A stretch of DNA of 64,000 bases, from contig NZ_SPQR01000002.1 in the NCBI RefSeq assembly GCF_004766055.1, forward strand, positions 1 to 64,000. Reading direction: 5' to 3'. Source of the stretch: Desulfosporosinus sp. Sb-LF (GTDB taxonomy: Bacteria > Bacillota > Desulfitobacteriia > Desulfitobacteriales > Desulfitobacteriaceae). Below, piece by piece: positions 28,864 through 39,200 of this stretch; the first letter of the stretch is position 1, and every line of letters starts with the position of its first letter. The translations under genes were made by a program, and so were the position numbers. The notes beneath the pieces were generated by a model. The model did no database searches. It was not told where the DNA came from and saw only the letters and a program-made list of their open reading frames with translations.

Positions 28864-29895
28864 TTAATTAAATTTCACACTAACCTCCATACCCGGACGC
28901 AAGTCTGGTGAATTTACCTGGATTTTTATATTATAGGAGACGATATCTTTCTCTCCCCTATCATTGGTAGCTCGTGACGTTGCAAATTCCGGTTTACGGC
29001 TTATATCCACAATCTTACCAATGAGTTTTTTATCCTTCTGACTTGATATATAGATGGAAACTTCCTGATCCAACTTCAGTCTGGCCAACATACTTTCACT
29101 TACCTTGACATTAACCCAGTTATCCAAGTAATTCGTAACACTCAGCAGAGGTAAACCCTGGGAAACCATCTCACCTTCTTTTACATTAAGTGACGTCACC
29201 GTCCCATCACAAGGGGCTTTGATTTGAGTCTCGGCAACGTTATTTTGGATTTCCTTCAATTGCCCTTCTGCCGCCTCCTTCGCGGCCTGCGCCCTCTGAA
29301 TGTCAGCTTCGTACACATTCAGCTGAGTGCGTGTCGCCTGAGCCATTTCTAAGTCTGCTGTTGCTGCCTCTATGCCAACCAAGGATAATTTGTATTTGTT
29401 TTCCACTCCATCCATATCCTGATCTGAAATAGCCTTCGCAGTATGTAGTTCTTGCATCCGTTGATAGGTCTTAGTCGCTAATTCCGAATCCGTTTTTGCC
29501 TTCCCAACGCCTACTTCAGCCTTTTGAATTGTGGCTGAGGTCGTTCTATCAGTGGCTTCTCGCGCAGCAGTTGCTTTAACTATGTCCCCTTGAGTAGCTT
29601 TTACCGCAGCCAGAACCTGTTCTTCCTTAGCTTTAAGATCGCTATCATCAATCTTAGCCATTATTTCCCCGGCCTTAACCTGTTGACCCTCCTTAACAAT
29701 CAATTTGACGACTCGTCCTGGAATTTTCGTATTAATACTTACCTCTTGTGCTTCCACATTTCCCGTAAGATCTGTCTTAATTTCTTCACCATTCGCCATC
29801 GCAGTACTTGTCGGCAGAACATAATTACAACCGGTGAGCAGTGTTATCAGGATCATTGGAGCGACTAACCTCGTTATGTTTCGTAGATAGTTCAA
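28864..29895 (-). CDS. HlyD-family efflux adaptor, lipoprotein
   Basis: A 343-residue periplasmic-adaptor-like protein with a lipoprotein signal whose Cys is residue 23 (LLTGC). The biotinyl-lipoyl half motifs are GRVVKLIVKEGQQVKAGEIM and the matching GTVTSLNVKEGEMVSQGLPL. They flank an alpha-helical hairpin of about 130 Ala/Glu/Lys-rich residues, and a beta-barrel part follows. The start is TTG at 29895, with GGGGAGG 7 bases upstream and the TetR stop only two bases before it. It should link the ABC-2 permease to the outside face; in a Gram-positive envelope the lipid anchor holds it to the membrane. Confidence 0.92.
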   Translation of the reverse strand: MNYLRNITRLVAPMILITLLTGCNYVLPTSTAMANGEEIKTDLTGNVEAQEVSINTKIPGRVVKLIVKEGQQVKAGEIMAKIDDSDLKAKEEQVLAAVKATQGDIVKATAAREATDRTTSATIQKAEVGVGKAKTDSELATKTYQRMQELHTAKAISDQDMDGVENKYKLSLVGIEAATADLEMAQATRTQLNVYEADIQRAQAAKEAAEGQLKEIQNNVAETQIKAPCDGTVTSLNVKEGEMVSQGLPLLSVTNYLDNWVNVKVSESMLARLKLDQEVSIYISSQKDKKLIGKIVDISRKPEFATSRATNDRGEKDIVSYNIKIQVNSPDLRPGMEVSVKFN

Positions 29896-29897
29896 TT

Positions 29898-30566
29898 TTA
29901 TTCCTCCCCATGTTTGATAATGCCGTTACAAATAAGATCCACAATGTGCTTGAAGCGTTCTTCAAGCATAGCGGGGGACAACAAATCCTCTAACCAGTAA
30001 GTCTTAAGTGTCTCCCTACGCGAAAAATAACCTAAGCATACTGCATTAATACTCACCAGAAGATGACGTATATCTAGATTATCACGCAAAACACCCGTGC
30101 GTTGGCCCTCCGTCAAGATTCCCCGGAGCATAGGCTCCGCGAGATCTAGAAATTGCGGAAGAACTTTGTTAGAATATTTTTGATCATTTAAGGCCTCCCA
30201 ACTTACGAGACGTACAAACTCGTCATGCTCAGCTAAGAAGTAAAAGTATTCTCGAACCACTTGCATGATTACTTTTTGAGGGTTCGTTCCTGGCTGAATA
30301 ACGCATGTTCCTATCGTGTAAAGTTTGTTATAGTTATGACGAAGCACTTCTAAATATAGATTTTCTTTACTCTCAAAGTAATGATAGATCATTCGCTTGT
30401 TAATGTGTGCAGCACTAGCTATCTCATCCACTCTCGAACCGTCGAGTCCTTTTTTTGCGAAAATTGATGTCGCCGCCATGAGAATTCGTAATTTGCTGTC
30501 CTCAGAGCGAGAGAGTTCGCGGTCCCTTTCGGGATCACTTAAATGTGTTGATTTGCCTTTCACCAC
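29898..30566 (-). CDS. TetR family transcriptional regulator
   Basis: A 222-residue DNA-binding protein. The N-terminal helix-turn-helix spans about residues 45-66 (DEIASAAHINKRMIYHYF), with the TetR motif YHYFESKENLYLEVL, and a helical ligand domain follows. The start is GTG at 30566 with AAAGGGG upstream. It is the first gene of an operon with the efflux adaptor and permease. A long palindrome 65 bases upstream of its start is the likely operator, suggesting autoregulation and substrate-induced expression. Confidence 0.93.
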   Translation of the reverse strand: MVKGKSTHLSDPERDRELSRSEDSKLRILMAATSIFAKKGLDGSRVDEIASAAHINKRMIYHYFESKENLYLEVLRHNYNKLYTIGTCVIQPGTNPQKVIMQVVREYFYFLAEHDEFVRLVSWEALNDQKYSNKVLPQFLDLAEPMLRGILTEGQRTGVLRDNLDIRHLLVSINAVCLGYFSRRETLKTYWLEDLLSPAMLEERFKHIVDLICNGIIKHGEE

Positions 30567-30583
30567 TTCTTCACCCCTTTACT

Positions 30584-30674
30584 ACAACTGAATAAGTTGT
30601 ATATTATTTGTAGAAATTTTTCCACGAAGTCTTTTACCAAGTAAGTAACTAGTTAGTTACTTACTTGGTAAAAG
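30584..30674. promoter_or_regulatory. Palindromic operator region of the TetR operon
   Basis: The 44-base segment 30631-30674 is an almost perfect palindrome (arms of 21 bases around CTTTTACCAAGTAAGTAACT). A second small palindrome, ACAACT-5-AGTTGT, lies at 30584-30600. No T run follows on either strand, so it is not a terminator. The AGTTACTTACTT-type symmetry is what TetR regulators bind. The rest of the gap (30675-30959) shows no gene and no clear terminator for the S-layer gene to its right. Confidence 0.65.
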
Positions 30675-30959
30675 AAAAGAGAGTTTTAACCCTCTTAATC
30701 CCTTAATCTCTAAGTATCTTACTGAGAATACTATCACACCTTTTAGTAGTAGCAACTATATACGGTGTATGCCTTCCTTACGTTTTCCTACGCGTTTTTA
30801 AGTTATCGCTCGTGGAAGGTCCAATTCACAGAAAGATGTTTGAACGGTTATTCATTACGGTTTCTAATATACTTTCTTTTATCTAAGTTGTCAATTGTTT
30901 TTTTGAATCTTTCAACAATAGGCATTGCTTTTGTACCATTTTGATTACCCGCTATTAGC

Positions 30960-33900
30960 TTAATTGGTGACAGTAATCTTAATGGTTTTTACTAATCCAT
31001 TAGTCGAAATACCACTAAGTGTAATCGTATCATTAACATGTGGAGCTACAGCGATCCTATTAGTACTCGGATCTAATTTAAAGGTGCTAGTACCGTCGAG
31101 ATTGGTTCCTGTAGATGTAACTTCTACGATTTGAGCTAAAGGAGCAGCTTTCGTACCATACTGATCTACTGTTAAGAAATATAGTACTCCTCGGCCTACA
31201 CTACTTCCAGCTACATCCATTCTTGCCATAATTGTACCAGGTTGCAGATACCGAACGCTAACGTTAGCTTGATCGCCTGCATCATTTAGTGTAACACCCG
31301 GCATGAAGGTACCTACAGCAGCAACAATAGCCAGAGCTTTTGGTACTTCAGTTGAAGATTTAATAGGTGTCGTTAATGCATGTACTAAACCATCAGCACC
31401 CCGAAACGTTACATTTAAGGTAGTGCTTGATGTTGTCATATTATTTGCTAACGTTTTTGCAGCAACATATACACTCTGATAATCAACTCCGGAAGCAGGA
31501 ATAACATCGTAAGTTCCATCAGATTTAACTGTACTAGCAATAAAGTCTGAACTATCAATATTTGCTCCGATTATTGGAGTTCCTGCTAATATTACTTTTG
31601 ATCCACTTCCTGTTTTACCATAAACGTATGGATTACCAGCAAAAGCAGTGGTTCTTTTAGTTATTGCTCCAGAAGTAGTAACATCAGCGTATATAGGTTT
31701 TGCTACTGTATCCATTGAGTAATCTTTAATATCAGTATTTTTAAGAATTGAGAATGTCACTGATTTCGAATCAATCACGGTATATGGGTGAGCGTCAGTG
31801 CCATCATGTATAACACCATTCACAGTACCCTCAAGTGTATTAACCAATCTGAACGTAACTGTTCCCGTCCCTCCTAGGGCTTCTAAGCCATCTTTTGCTG
31901 TAATCTTAATACCATTTGCGCCAAATGCTATAGGTTCTTTAGTTACCGTATCCTTTTTATCTTTATCAGTTCCACTTACTGCAATAGCGCCAGAAGTAGT
32001 TGCTAGAATTTCATAATTATAAGCTGGGGCACTTCCAACAGCAATACCCTTAGCTTTGCCTACCATGTCGAAAACTCTTCCATATTGATCTTTAACTTGG
32101 AAACCACCATAGTTGTATCCAAAGTCTACGCTTTGATTTGAAGCACTTTGCATGTTACTTAACAATATCTTGGAGTCTAAATATAACGTGTCAGCTTTGG
32201 CATACTTCTGAATGTTTATAGTTAGGGTGCTGTATTTGCCAGTTGTTGTCGTTGCTGTTATAACTTGTTGTCCGTCTGTTGCAAATCCATTTCCGTCTTG
32301 ACCAGCTAATAAACTAGCAGTTCCATCAGTATTTTCAAAAAGCTTCGCGTTACTTATAGTAAGATTGTTAGTTTTTAAATCAACATATTTTGTTAGTGCC
32401 ACTCCATTTTGATCTAATGCCGTGAATGGAATTGCTTTTCCTTCATTAACAGCAATACTATTCGATGGAGACATTAAGGTAAATGTATTTACTGATGATG
32501 CTTTCTTTAAGGTTGTATTGATTGATGAAGTTTTTCCGGTCCAAGTCATGGCAGTAATTACTGTTGGCATATCCATCGTAAGAGCATTACTAGATGTATT
32601 ATTAGCAATTACTTTAATGACTGCTTTTGTAGAATCACTTGGATCTTCTTCAACAGTAGCTGTTACATTTGAGTTTGAAGTGGTTAACACATTACCATTA
32701 CCGGCATTATCGGAATGTAATATTAATCCACCCTTAATCAAATCATAGTTCGTTGTAGGATTACCACTGATATCCGTTGCAGTATAGCTTGCATAGAATT
32801 CACTAGTATCTCCATCAGTTAAAACTTTACCCTCGGCATTTGTTAAAGCACCAAGTTTGAAATCACTTAATGTTCCAATTTGTGTTGATGTCGTTAATGT
32901 AGCACTCACCGAAACTCCAGTAGTTGAATCATAGCCAGTTATTACCACTGTCGCAAACTGCATTAGATTCTGAACATTTGAGTCTAACGTGAGCAACCCA
33001 TCTTTTGCCGTAACCGTACCGACACCACTTTGGAATGTTAAACTATTAGCAAGAGCCCCGGCTGTAATATCGTTTCCATATTGATCTAATACATTATAGG
33101 TTGCATATCCAGTCTGAGTACTAATACCACCTGAAGTAGTGGTGCTAACAACCCCTAATTTAGTTGAAGTGATATTTATTGAAGCAATCTTTTGTTGGAC
33201 TACTGCTACCGTTGAACTTCCAAGATCCGTTGCGTCATTCTTCACAGCAACTGTATACGTTCCTTCTGGAAAATTTACCGAGTTAGTCAAGGTAGCTTCA
33301 GTCTTAGCAGCATTCCAAGTCGCGTTTACAGTCACAGGAGTTAATATGTTCATAACTGTAAATTTAACTTTTGAAGTATCAGCAGGTGCTTGGTTAAAAA
33401 CTACTTTGAAGTCACTAGAGCTAATAGAACTTACGGATGTTACTGACAAAGCGCCAGCAGGTGGTGTAACTACGCCAGTAGCAACCCCACTACGGACAGT
33501 CTCAGGAACAACAGCTGTACCACCAAGAGCAGTGACAACACTGTCAGAAGCGAGTTTACTGTACACGAAAGTAGCTGCAGCAGGAACGGTTCCGTCTGTG
33601 AGGACGATAGCTGATTTAGTTTGGGCTGCAAGTGGTGCACCTGCGAGAGCATCAATACCAGTTACGCCGTTAGCCACATAGACATTGCCATAGGTAAGGG
33701 AAGAGTTGAAGTCTTGGATAACTTGATTGTTGGTATCATAAGCCGAGGTACCAGCATGACGGGTTGCGCCAGGAAGTGCCTCTTTTACAGCATCGCTGAT
33801 GACGCCTGTTCCGCCGATAACATCGGAAGAAGTGATTCCTGGGTTGGCGGCTATGTAAGCTGAAACGCTTGCAGAAAGTGCCCCTTTGTCTGTTAAGAGA

Positions 33901-34442
33901 ATTGGCTCATTAGCAGCAGAAGCGACAGCTGCGATGGAGAGCGCATCTTGCAAGCCGTTAGCAACTGCAACTTTGGTTACGCCAGTCATTCTTTTAGCAA
34001 TATTAACGGAGGTTGCAGAACGGTCTACTCCCCCAAGGGGAACAACTGTGGTACCCATTTTGGAGATTTGATCGAGAACTGCTTGGCTAATAACAGCCGT
34101 TCCACTGGTAACATAAACAGTCTTAACAGCGAGTTTAGTGAGTTCGGCTTCGGTGTCAGCGTCGAGTGTGTTTCCAGCTCCAGTTAGAAGGATAGGAGCT
34201 TTCAAGTAAGAAGCGAGTGGGGCAGCCGTGAGAGCATCCACCATACCATAGGAAGCTGATGAAGCCAGAATTGCTGTGCCAGTCCAACCTGTTTGATCTG
34301 CTATTGCAACTGCAGTTCGAGCTGCAGTTGTACCTGCCAACCTAGTTGGAACTGTACCAGCAGCAAGTACATTAAATGGAACCATTGACAACGCCATACC
34401 AACCATAGCTAATGATGCTAAGGCTTTTTTAGTTTTTTTCAT
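30960..34442 (-). CDS. S-layer-like protein with three CWB2 repeats
   Basis: An 1160-residue secreted protein. It has a signal peptide (MKKTKKALASLAMVG, cleavage near VLAAG) and three CWB2 repeats at about residues 32-325 (DALTAAPLAS, APILLTG, TVYVTSGTAVISQ). About 830 Thr/Ser/Asn-rich beta residues follow with Ig-like segments, for example SVSSISSSDFKVVFNQAP and YATYNVLDQYGNDIT. Cysteine is absent, as usual in S-layer proteins. GAGAGGAG lies 10 bases before the ATG. A long structured leader RNA precedes it. It is paralogous over its whole length to the protein of 36289-39774. It is likely a major surface-lattice protein held by a wall polymer. Confidence 0.92.
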   Translation of the reverse strand: MKKTKKALASLAMVGMALSMVPFNVLAAGTVPTRLAGTTAARTAVAIADQTGWTGTAILASSASYGMVDALTAAPLASYLKAPILLTGAGNTLDADTEAELTKLAVKTVYVTSGTAVISQAVLDQISKMGTTVVPLGGVDRSATSVNIAKRMTGVTKVAVANGLQDALSIAAVASAANEPILLTDKGALSASVSAYIAANPGITSSDVIGGTGVISDAVKEALPGATRHAGTSAYDTNNQVIQDFNSSLTYGNVYVANGVTGIDALAGAPLAAQTKSAIVLTDGTVPAAATFVYSKLASDSVVTALGGTAVVPETVRSGVATGVVTPPAGALSVTSVSSISSSDFKVVFNQAPADTSKVKFTVMNILTPVTVNATWNAAKTEATLTNSVNFPEGTYTVAVKNDATDLGSSTVAVVQQKIASINITSTKLGVVSTTTSGGISTQTGYATYNVLDQYGNDITAGALANSLTFQSGVGTVTAKDGLLTLDSNVQNLMQFATVVITGYDSTTGVSVSATLTTSTQIGTLSDFKLGALTNAEGKVLTDGDTSEFYASYTATDISGNPTTNYDLIKGGLILHSDNAGNGNVLTTSNSNVTATVEEDPSDSTKAVIKVIANNTSSNALTMDMPTVITAMTWTGKTSSINTTLKKASSVNTFTLMSPSNSIAVNEGKAIPFTALDQNGVALTKYVDLKTNNLTISNAKLFENTDGTASLLAGQDGNGFATDGQQVITATTTTGKYSTLTINIQKYAKADTLYLDSKILLSNMQSASNQSVDFGYNYGGFQVKDQYGRVFDMVGKAKGIAVGSAPAYNYEILATTSGAIAVSGTDKDKKDTVTKEPIAFGANGIKITAKDGLEALGGTGTVTFRLVNTLEGTVNGVIHDGTDAHPYTVIDSKSVTFSILKNTDIKDYSMDTVAKPIYADVTTSGAITKRTTAFAGNPYVYGKTGSGSKVILAGTPIIGANIDSSDFIASTVKSDGTYDVIPASGVDYQSVYVAAKTLANNMTTSSTTLNVTFRGADGLVHALTTPIKSSTEVPKALAIVAAVGTFMPGVTLNDAGDQANVSVRYLQPGTIMARMDVAGSSVGRGVLYFLTVDQYGTKAAPLAQIVEVTSTGTNLDGTSTFKLDPSTNRIAVAPHVNDTITLSGISTNGLVKTIKITVTN

Positions 34443-34510
34443 TAATGAATATCTCCTCTCAATTTAGATCACTTTCATTTTTTGGGGTGAATTTGATCTT
34501 TTTTTCTCGG

Positions 34511-34650
34511 CCTAGGACGTCCTGTAGTCGTCCACCACCCCCTTAAATTACTTAATATTCCGTCTATTATGAGCAGTATTCAAAAAAGCCACCGGATTTT
34601 ATGGAAGCGTCCTCCCAAAAATGCAGATTCATTTTCCTCCGGTGGTACGC
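34511..34650 (-). ncRNA. Structured leader RNA of the first S-layer gene
   Basis: The minus-strand leader folds into a P1 stem (CCACCGGA at 34645-34638 with TCCGGTGG at 34596-34589). P1 encloses a variable hairpin (AAAATG/CATTTT) and a second hairpin with the conserved block GGAGGACGCTTCC. About 45 bases on, AAGGGGGTG leads to a GGACG/CGTCC hairpin ending CCTAG. The same arrangement precedes the second S-layer gene with compensating base changes. I cannot match it to a riboswitch class known to me. It ends about 70 bases before the start codon. Confidence 0.6.
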
Positions 34651-35144
34651 TATATCTTTGAAAACTATGCATCTGATTCTAGTGCTAATTTTGTTGATAT
34701 CCAACATGTGGATTAGTCTACTAAGATCTTCTTCATATGTTATTCTACGTCTATTTGTTTTATCCTTCTGAATATTCATAATATATATTTAATTTTGTCT
34801 ATTTAATTATTCAGTTTTCATAATTCATCTTTTAGTCGAGGTTAGTTTAGAACCCCCTCGTCCAGGGTAAAGAAGAATTGAGCGGATAAAGCCCAACAAC
34901 TCTATAATATAGAGGTCAACTTCCTCCTGATTTACGCAAAGAACAGGCTACCCAATATGCTGTAGATATGATTGAGTTGACTTGCCGAGACACCTGAATT
35001 AAAGGAGTACTGCTGATGCTGCAGTGTATGTTACGAAGCAAAGGCCTGATCCAGAGTTGCCGAACTACTGTCGGACCAATCATTGACGGTAGAACAACAA
35101 CCAGTTGTCGATCAGGTTCAACAATCTGCATAGATTAACATAGC
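34651..35144. other. Intergenic stretch before the S-layer leader
   Basis: AT-rich sequence that should hold the promoter of the S-layer gene on the minus strand, although no consensus hexamer pair is convincing. A 70-codon minus-strand frame enters the leader RNA and another lies at 34916-35131; neither has a recognisable family. Short protein-like stretches on the plus strand (for example LRKEQATQYAVDMIEL) are cut by stops and may be coding debris. Confidence 0.3.
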
Positions 35145-35176
35145 AAATCCCTCCTACCTTAATGGTAGGAGGGATA
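35145..35176 (-). terminator. Terminator after the small Ig-domain protein gene
   Basis: ATCCCTCCTACC and its perfect complement GGTAGGAGGGAT form a 12-base stem with a 5-base loop, 50 bases after the stop at 35226. The T run is short. Confidence 0.7.
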
Positions 35177-35225
35177 ACATCTTTGACCCCTAAATTAGAG
35201 ATCAAATTGATTAATTAATAAACTT

Positions 35226-35948
35226 TTAATTTACCTTTCTGAATACATAATTATAGGAATTACTGGATTCACTGAAAGTGGGATTAATGAAATTACTCTG
35301 ATTACTAAAATAACTGGAATTACCAGTAATATAGGAAATACCCATATTGTAAATTTCTAAACGATTCTTATTTAATACAAAATTGTAATCTTTAGCCTCA
35401 CTGGAATTTACTATTCTAATCCAGTTGGGATTACTGAATGAATAATTATCTTTATAAATAGTAGTATATCCATCGCGCAATTCAGTTTCTTCTAATGTAC
35501 CATCATTATGAAATTCCAGGGTATATCTTTCATCAGAAGTCTTCCATGTCCCTAAAATGTCTTGTTGCACTTGTTGAATTGTCGAAATAGCAACCGGATT
35601 CACATCTGCAACTGTAACTGTAGCTATTGCTTTAACTGTAACCGATTCAGCAATTGTACCAATAACAATAAAAGTTTCTGCACTTGTTCGTCGACTTAAT
35701 TCCATGGTCGCCCAATTGACATTAACCATTTTAGTTGTCCCATCACTCATTGTAGCAATCACTGTACCAGGTAAAACCGGAGCAGTTCCGGCTGTAGTAG
35801 TTACATTAACAACACTCACATGGCTTACTGTAATAACCTGTCCTTGATCCGGTTCTTGTATTGTTGTGCTAGTCGCAGCTAATGTCGATAACGCAGATGA
35901 TAATGTGATTAAGATAATTAGAAAAAAAGACATTAATATCTTCTTCAT
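35226..35948 (-). CDS. Secreted protein with a bacterial Ig-like domain
   Basis: A 240-residue protein with a signal peptide (MKKILMSFFLIILITLSSAL). A Big_4-like Ig domain is at about residues 45-115 (VLPGTVIATMSDGTTKMVNV, then a VTVKAIATVTV strand). A C-terminal lipocalin-like beta domain from about 128 contains ILGTWKTSDERYTLEFHNDG. That second motif is typical of small exported proteins with a GTW start and a strand pattern, often of unknown role. GGGGAAA lies 8 bases before the ATG. It sits alone between two S-layer genes on the same strand and has its own terminator. It may modify or accompany the S-layer, but nothing in the sequence proves this. Confidence 0.8.
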   Translation of the reverse strand: MKKILMSFFLIILITLSSALSTLAATSTTIQEPDQGQVITVSHVSVVNVTTTAGTAPVLPGTVIATMSDGTTKMVNVNWATMELSRRTSAETFIVIGTIAESVTVKAIATVTVADVNPVAISTIQQVQQDILGTWKTSDERYTLEFHNDGTLEETELRDGYTTIYKDNYSFSNPNWIRIVNSSEAKDYNFVLNKNRLEIYNMGISYITGNSSYFSNQSNFINPTFSESSNSYNYVFRKVN

Positions 35949-36205
35949 TAAAATCGTTTCCCCTTTTTCAATTTATAAATATAACATACACCACCAACCA
36001 GTAAGGACGATAAAGCAAATACAGAAGAGCGAATAAGGACTAGGTGGTATATTTTCTGATTTGCAATCATGGTCATCAAGCTGCGAATTACTATTCTGTG
36101 AGGTGTTAATTATTTTATGTATTGCCCTCTGCTGACCGGAAACGAAAAGAGTGCATTGTGTCTAAATTGTATAGGAGTTGTACCCCGAGGGAAGGAGCTG
36201 AGCAG

Positions 36206-36241
36206 AAAAACGGGGAGGACAATTATAAAACTGTCCTCCCC
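36206..36241 (-). terminator. Terminator after the second S-layer gene
   Basis: On the minus strand GGGGAGGACA and TGTCCTCCCC pair perfectly around a 10-base AT loop and are followed by GTTTTT. It lies 48 bases after the S-layer stop. The rest of the gap (35949-36205) contains the ribosome site of the upstream small gene and an ATACCACC/GGTGGTGTAT inverted repeat near its leader, with no gene. Confidence 0.9.
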
Positions 36242-36288
36242 TACTACGGTATTTAGTTATTCATACAGTTTAAATGTTGTTGCGACTA

Positions 36289-39200
36289 TTAGCTTAATGG
36301 AGCGGTGACAATAATCTTAATGGTTTTTACTAATCCGTTAGAGCTAACACCACTAAGTGTAATTACATCACCAACTTGTGGAGCAGCACTGCTGATCCTG
36401 AAGTCTGAACCTACAGCAAAGTCAGAGGCTGTTCCATCTGCGTGGGTCTTGGAAACAACTATGAGCTGAGATAAAGGAGCAGCTTTCGAACCATACTGAT
36501 CTATGGCCCTGATATAAAGTCCTAATGAGCGATTAGCGTTAGATCCACTTGTATCTGTTCTAGCAAGAAGTTTTCCAGTAGAAAGATAGGTTTGACTAAC
36601 GTGAGCAACGTCTCCTACGTCATTGAGTGTAACACCCGGCATGAAGGTGTTTACAGCAGCTTGGATTTTAGTAGGTACTGATGACGCAGTTGAAGACGTA
36701 ACAGGTGTTGTTACTGAATGTACTAAACCATCAGCACCCATAATCGTTACACTTAAGGTAGTGCTTGATGTTGTCACATTATCGCCTAATGTTTTGGCAT
36801 ACACAGCTACATTCTTATAGCCAAATGGTGAGTAGCTGCTCGCATCAGTGACAACAAAGTCAGAACTATCAACATTTGCGGCAAGTACTGAACCGTCTGC
36901 TAATACTACTTTTGATCCACTTGCTGATTTACCATAAACGTATGGATTAGCAGCATAGTCATCGAGTCTGCCAAAGTCGGTTCTGGCAGCTATAGCTCCA
37001 GAAGTAGTAGAAGTAGAAGCGTCAGCAAAGATTGGTTTTGCTACTGTATCCATTGTGTAATCTTTAATATCAGTATTTTTCAGGACTTGGATTGTTACTG
37101 ATTTCGAATCAATTACAGTATACGGATCTGCTACAGTACCAGCATGACCATCAAGTGTATTAACCAACTTGAAGGTAACTGTTCCTGTCCCTCCCGTTGT
37201 TGTTAAACCACTATTTGCTTGAATTCTAATACCATTTGCACCATAAGCGATTGGAGCACCGTTTGTGACTGTTTCAGTACGATCATTACCAACTACGCTA
37301 ACAGCTCCCGAAGTAGTTGCTAGAACTTCATAATTATAAGCTGGGGTACTATTAATTGCTGCGCCTGCAGCTTTACCTACCATGTCAAAAACTCGTCCAT
37401 ATTGATCTTTTACAGTGAAACCGCCATAGTTCCAACCAAAGTCAACGCCTTGACTTGAACCACTTTGCATGTTAGATAACAATACCGAGGAGTCTAAAGC
37501 TAATTCGTCAGCTTTGGCATACTTCTGAATATTGAGAGTTAAAGAGCTGTACTTACCGGTTGTTGTTGTTGCAGTGATAACTTGTTGTCCGTCATTTGCA
37601 AATCCAGTACCGTCGTCTTTTCCAGCTATCAAAGTAGCAGTTCCATCGGTATTTTCGGTGAGATACGCGTTAGATATAGTGAGGTCAGCTGTCTTTAAAT
37701 CGGAATATTTGGTGAGTGCCACTCCATTTTGATCCAATGCTGTAAATGGAATTGCTTTTCCTTCGTTAACAGCAATGCTATACGATGGAGACATTAGCGT
37801 AAATGTATCTACCTTTGACGCTTTCTTCAAGGTTGTATTGAGCGAGGAAGTTTTTCCGGTCCAAGTCATGGCAGTGATAACTGTCGGCATATCCATCGTA
37901 AGAGAATTGCCAGAATTACTTGCAACTACTTTAATGACCGCTTTTGAAGAATCACTTGGATCCTTTTCAACAGTAGCTGTTACATATGAATTTGATGTGG
38001 TTAGAAGATTATCATTGCCACTATTATCAGAATGTAAGATTAAGCCACCGTAAATCATATCATAATTGTTTGTAGGATTTCCACTGATATCTGTAGCGGT
38101 AAAGCTAGCATAGAATTCACTGGTATCTCCATCAGTTAAAACTTTACCATCAACATTTGTTAAAGCACCAAATTGGAAATCACTTAATGTTCCAATTTGT
38201 GTTGATGTCGTCAATGTAGCACTCACTGAAACACCAGAAGTTGAATCATATCCAGTTATTACTACTGTAGCAAACTGCATCAGATTCTGAACGTTTGAGT
38301 CTAATGTGAGTAATCCATCTTTTGCTTCAACTGTACCAACACCACTTTGGAATGTTAAACTATTAGCAAGAGCTCCAGTTGTAATATCATTTCCATATTG
38401 ATCCAATACATTGTAAGTTGCATATCCGGTTTGTTTCGTGGCACCAGCTACAGTAGTGCTAACAACCCCTAATTTGGTTGAAGTGATATTAATCGAAGCA
38501 ATTTTTTGTTGAACTACAGCAACTGTTGAAGTTCCAAGATCCGTTGTGTCATTCTTAACACCAACTGTATAGGTTGCTTCTGGAAAATTTGCTGAGTTAG
38601 TCAAGATAGCTTCAGTCTTAGCCGCATTCCAAGTTGCTGTTACAGTTACAGGAGTTGTTCCGGTTTTAACATCAAATGTAACCTTTGAAGTATCAGCAGG
38701 CGCTTGGTTAAACACTACTTTGAAGTCTGTAGCGCTAACAGCACTTACAGAAGTAACTGACAAGTTACCAGTAGGTGGTGTAACTACTCCGCTAACAACA
38801 CCAGCACGTACAGTTTCAGGGACAACAGCTGAACCACCGAGAGCAGTAACAACACTGTCAGCAGCGAGTTTGCCGTGTACGAAAGAAGCCGCAGCAGGAA
38901 CTGTTCCGTTTGTGAGCACGATAGCTGATTTAGAAGCAGCTGCGAGTGGTGCACCAGCAAGAGCATCAATACCGGTCACGCCACTAGCAACGTATACATT
39001 GCCATATGTGAGTGAAGAGCTGAAGTCTTGGATAACTTGGTTATTGGTGTCATAAGCCGTGTTGCCAGCATGACGGGTTGCGTTAGGCAATGCTGCTTTA
39101 ACAGCTTCACTGATAACGCCCGTTCCACCAATAACATCGGAGGATGTAATACTAGCGTTAGCAGCCAAGAAAGCTTTTACGCTAGCAGGAACTGCATCTT

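Noticed and set aside
30631-30674. The long palindrome as a transcription terminator
   Set aside because: No T run follows on either strand, and its place just upstream of a TetR gene fits an operator better.
33139-33681. A 180-codon plus-strand frame inside the first S-layer gene, with a similar one at 38720-39055
   Set aside because: Both are shadows of the CWB2 and Ig-like coding sequence. Their likeness to each other only reflects the paralogy of the two sense genes.
34511-34650. Leader RNA as a c-di-GMP riboswitch (because of the GGGACGC-like block)
   Set aside because: The GEMM-I tetraloop-receptor layout and the other conserved positions are missing, and the order of stems differs from GEMM-II. 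It was left as an unassigned leader.
34567-34779. A 70-codon frame entering the S-layer leader
   Set aside because: It overlaps the folded leader, is not matched upstream of the paralogue and has no recognisable family or good ribosome site.
34916-35131. A 71-codon minus-strand frame in the same gap
   Set aside because: No family or ribosome site. The opposite strand shows equally protein-like but interrupted stretches, so it is at most debris.
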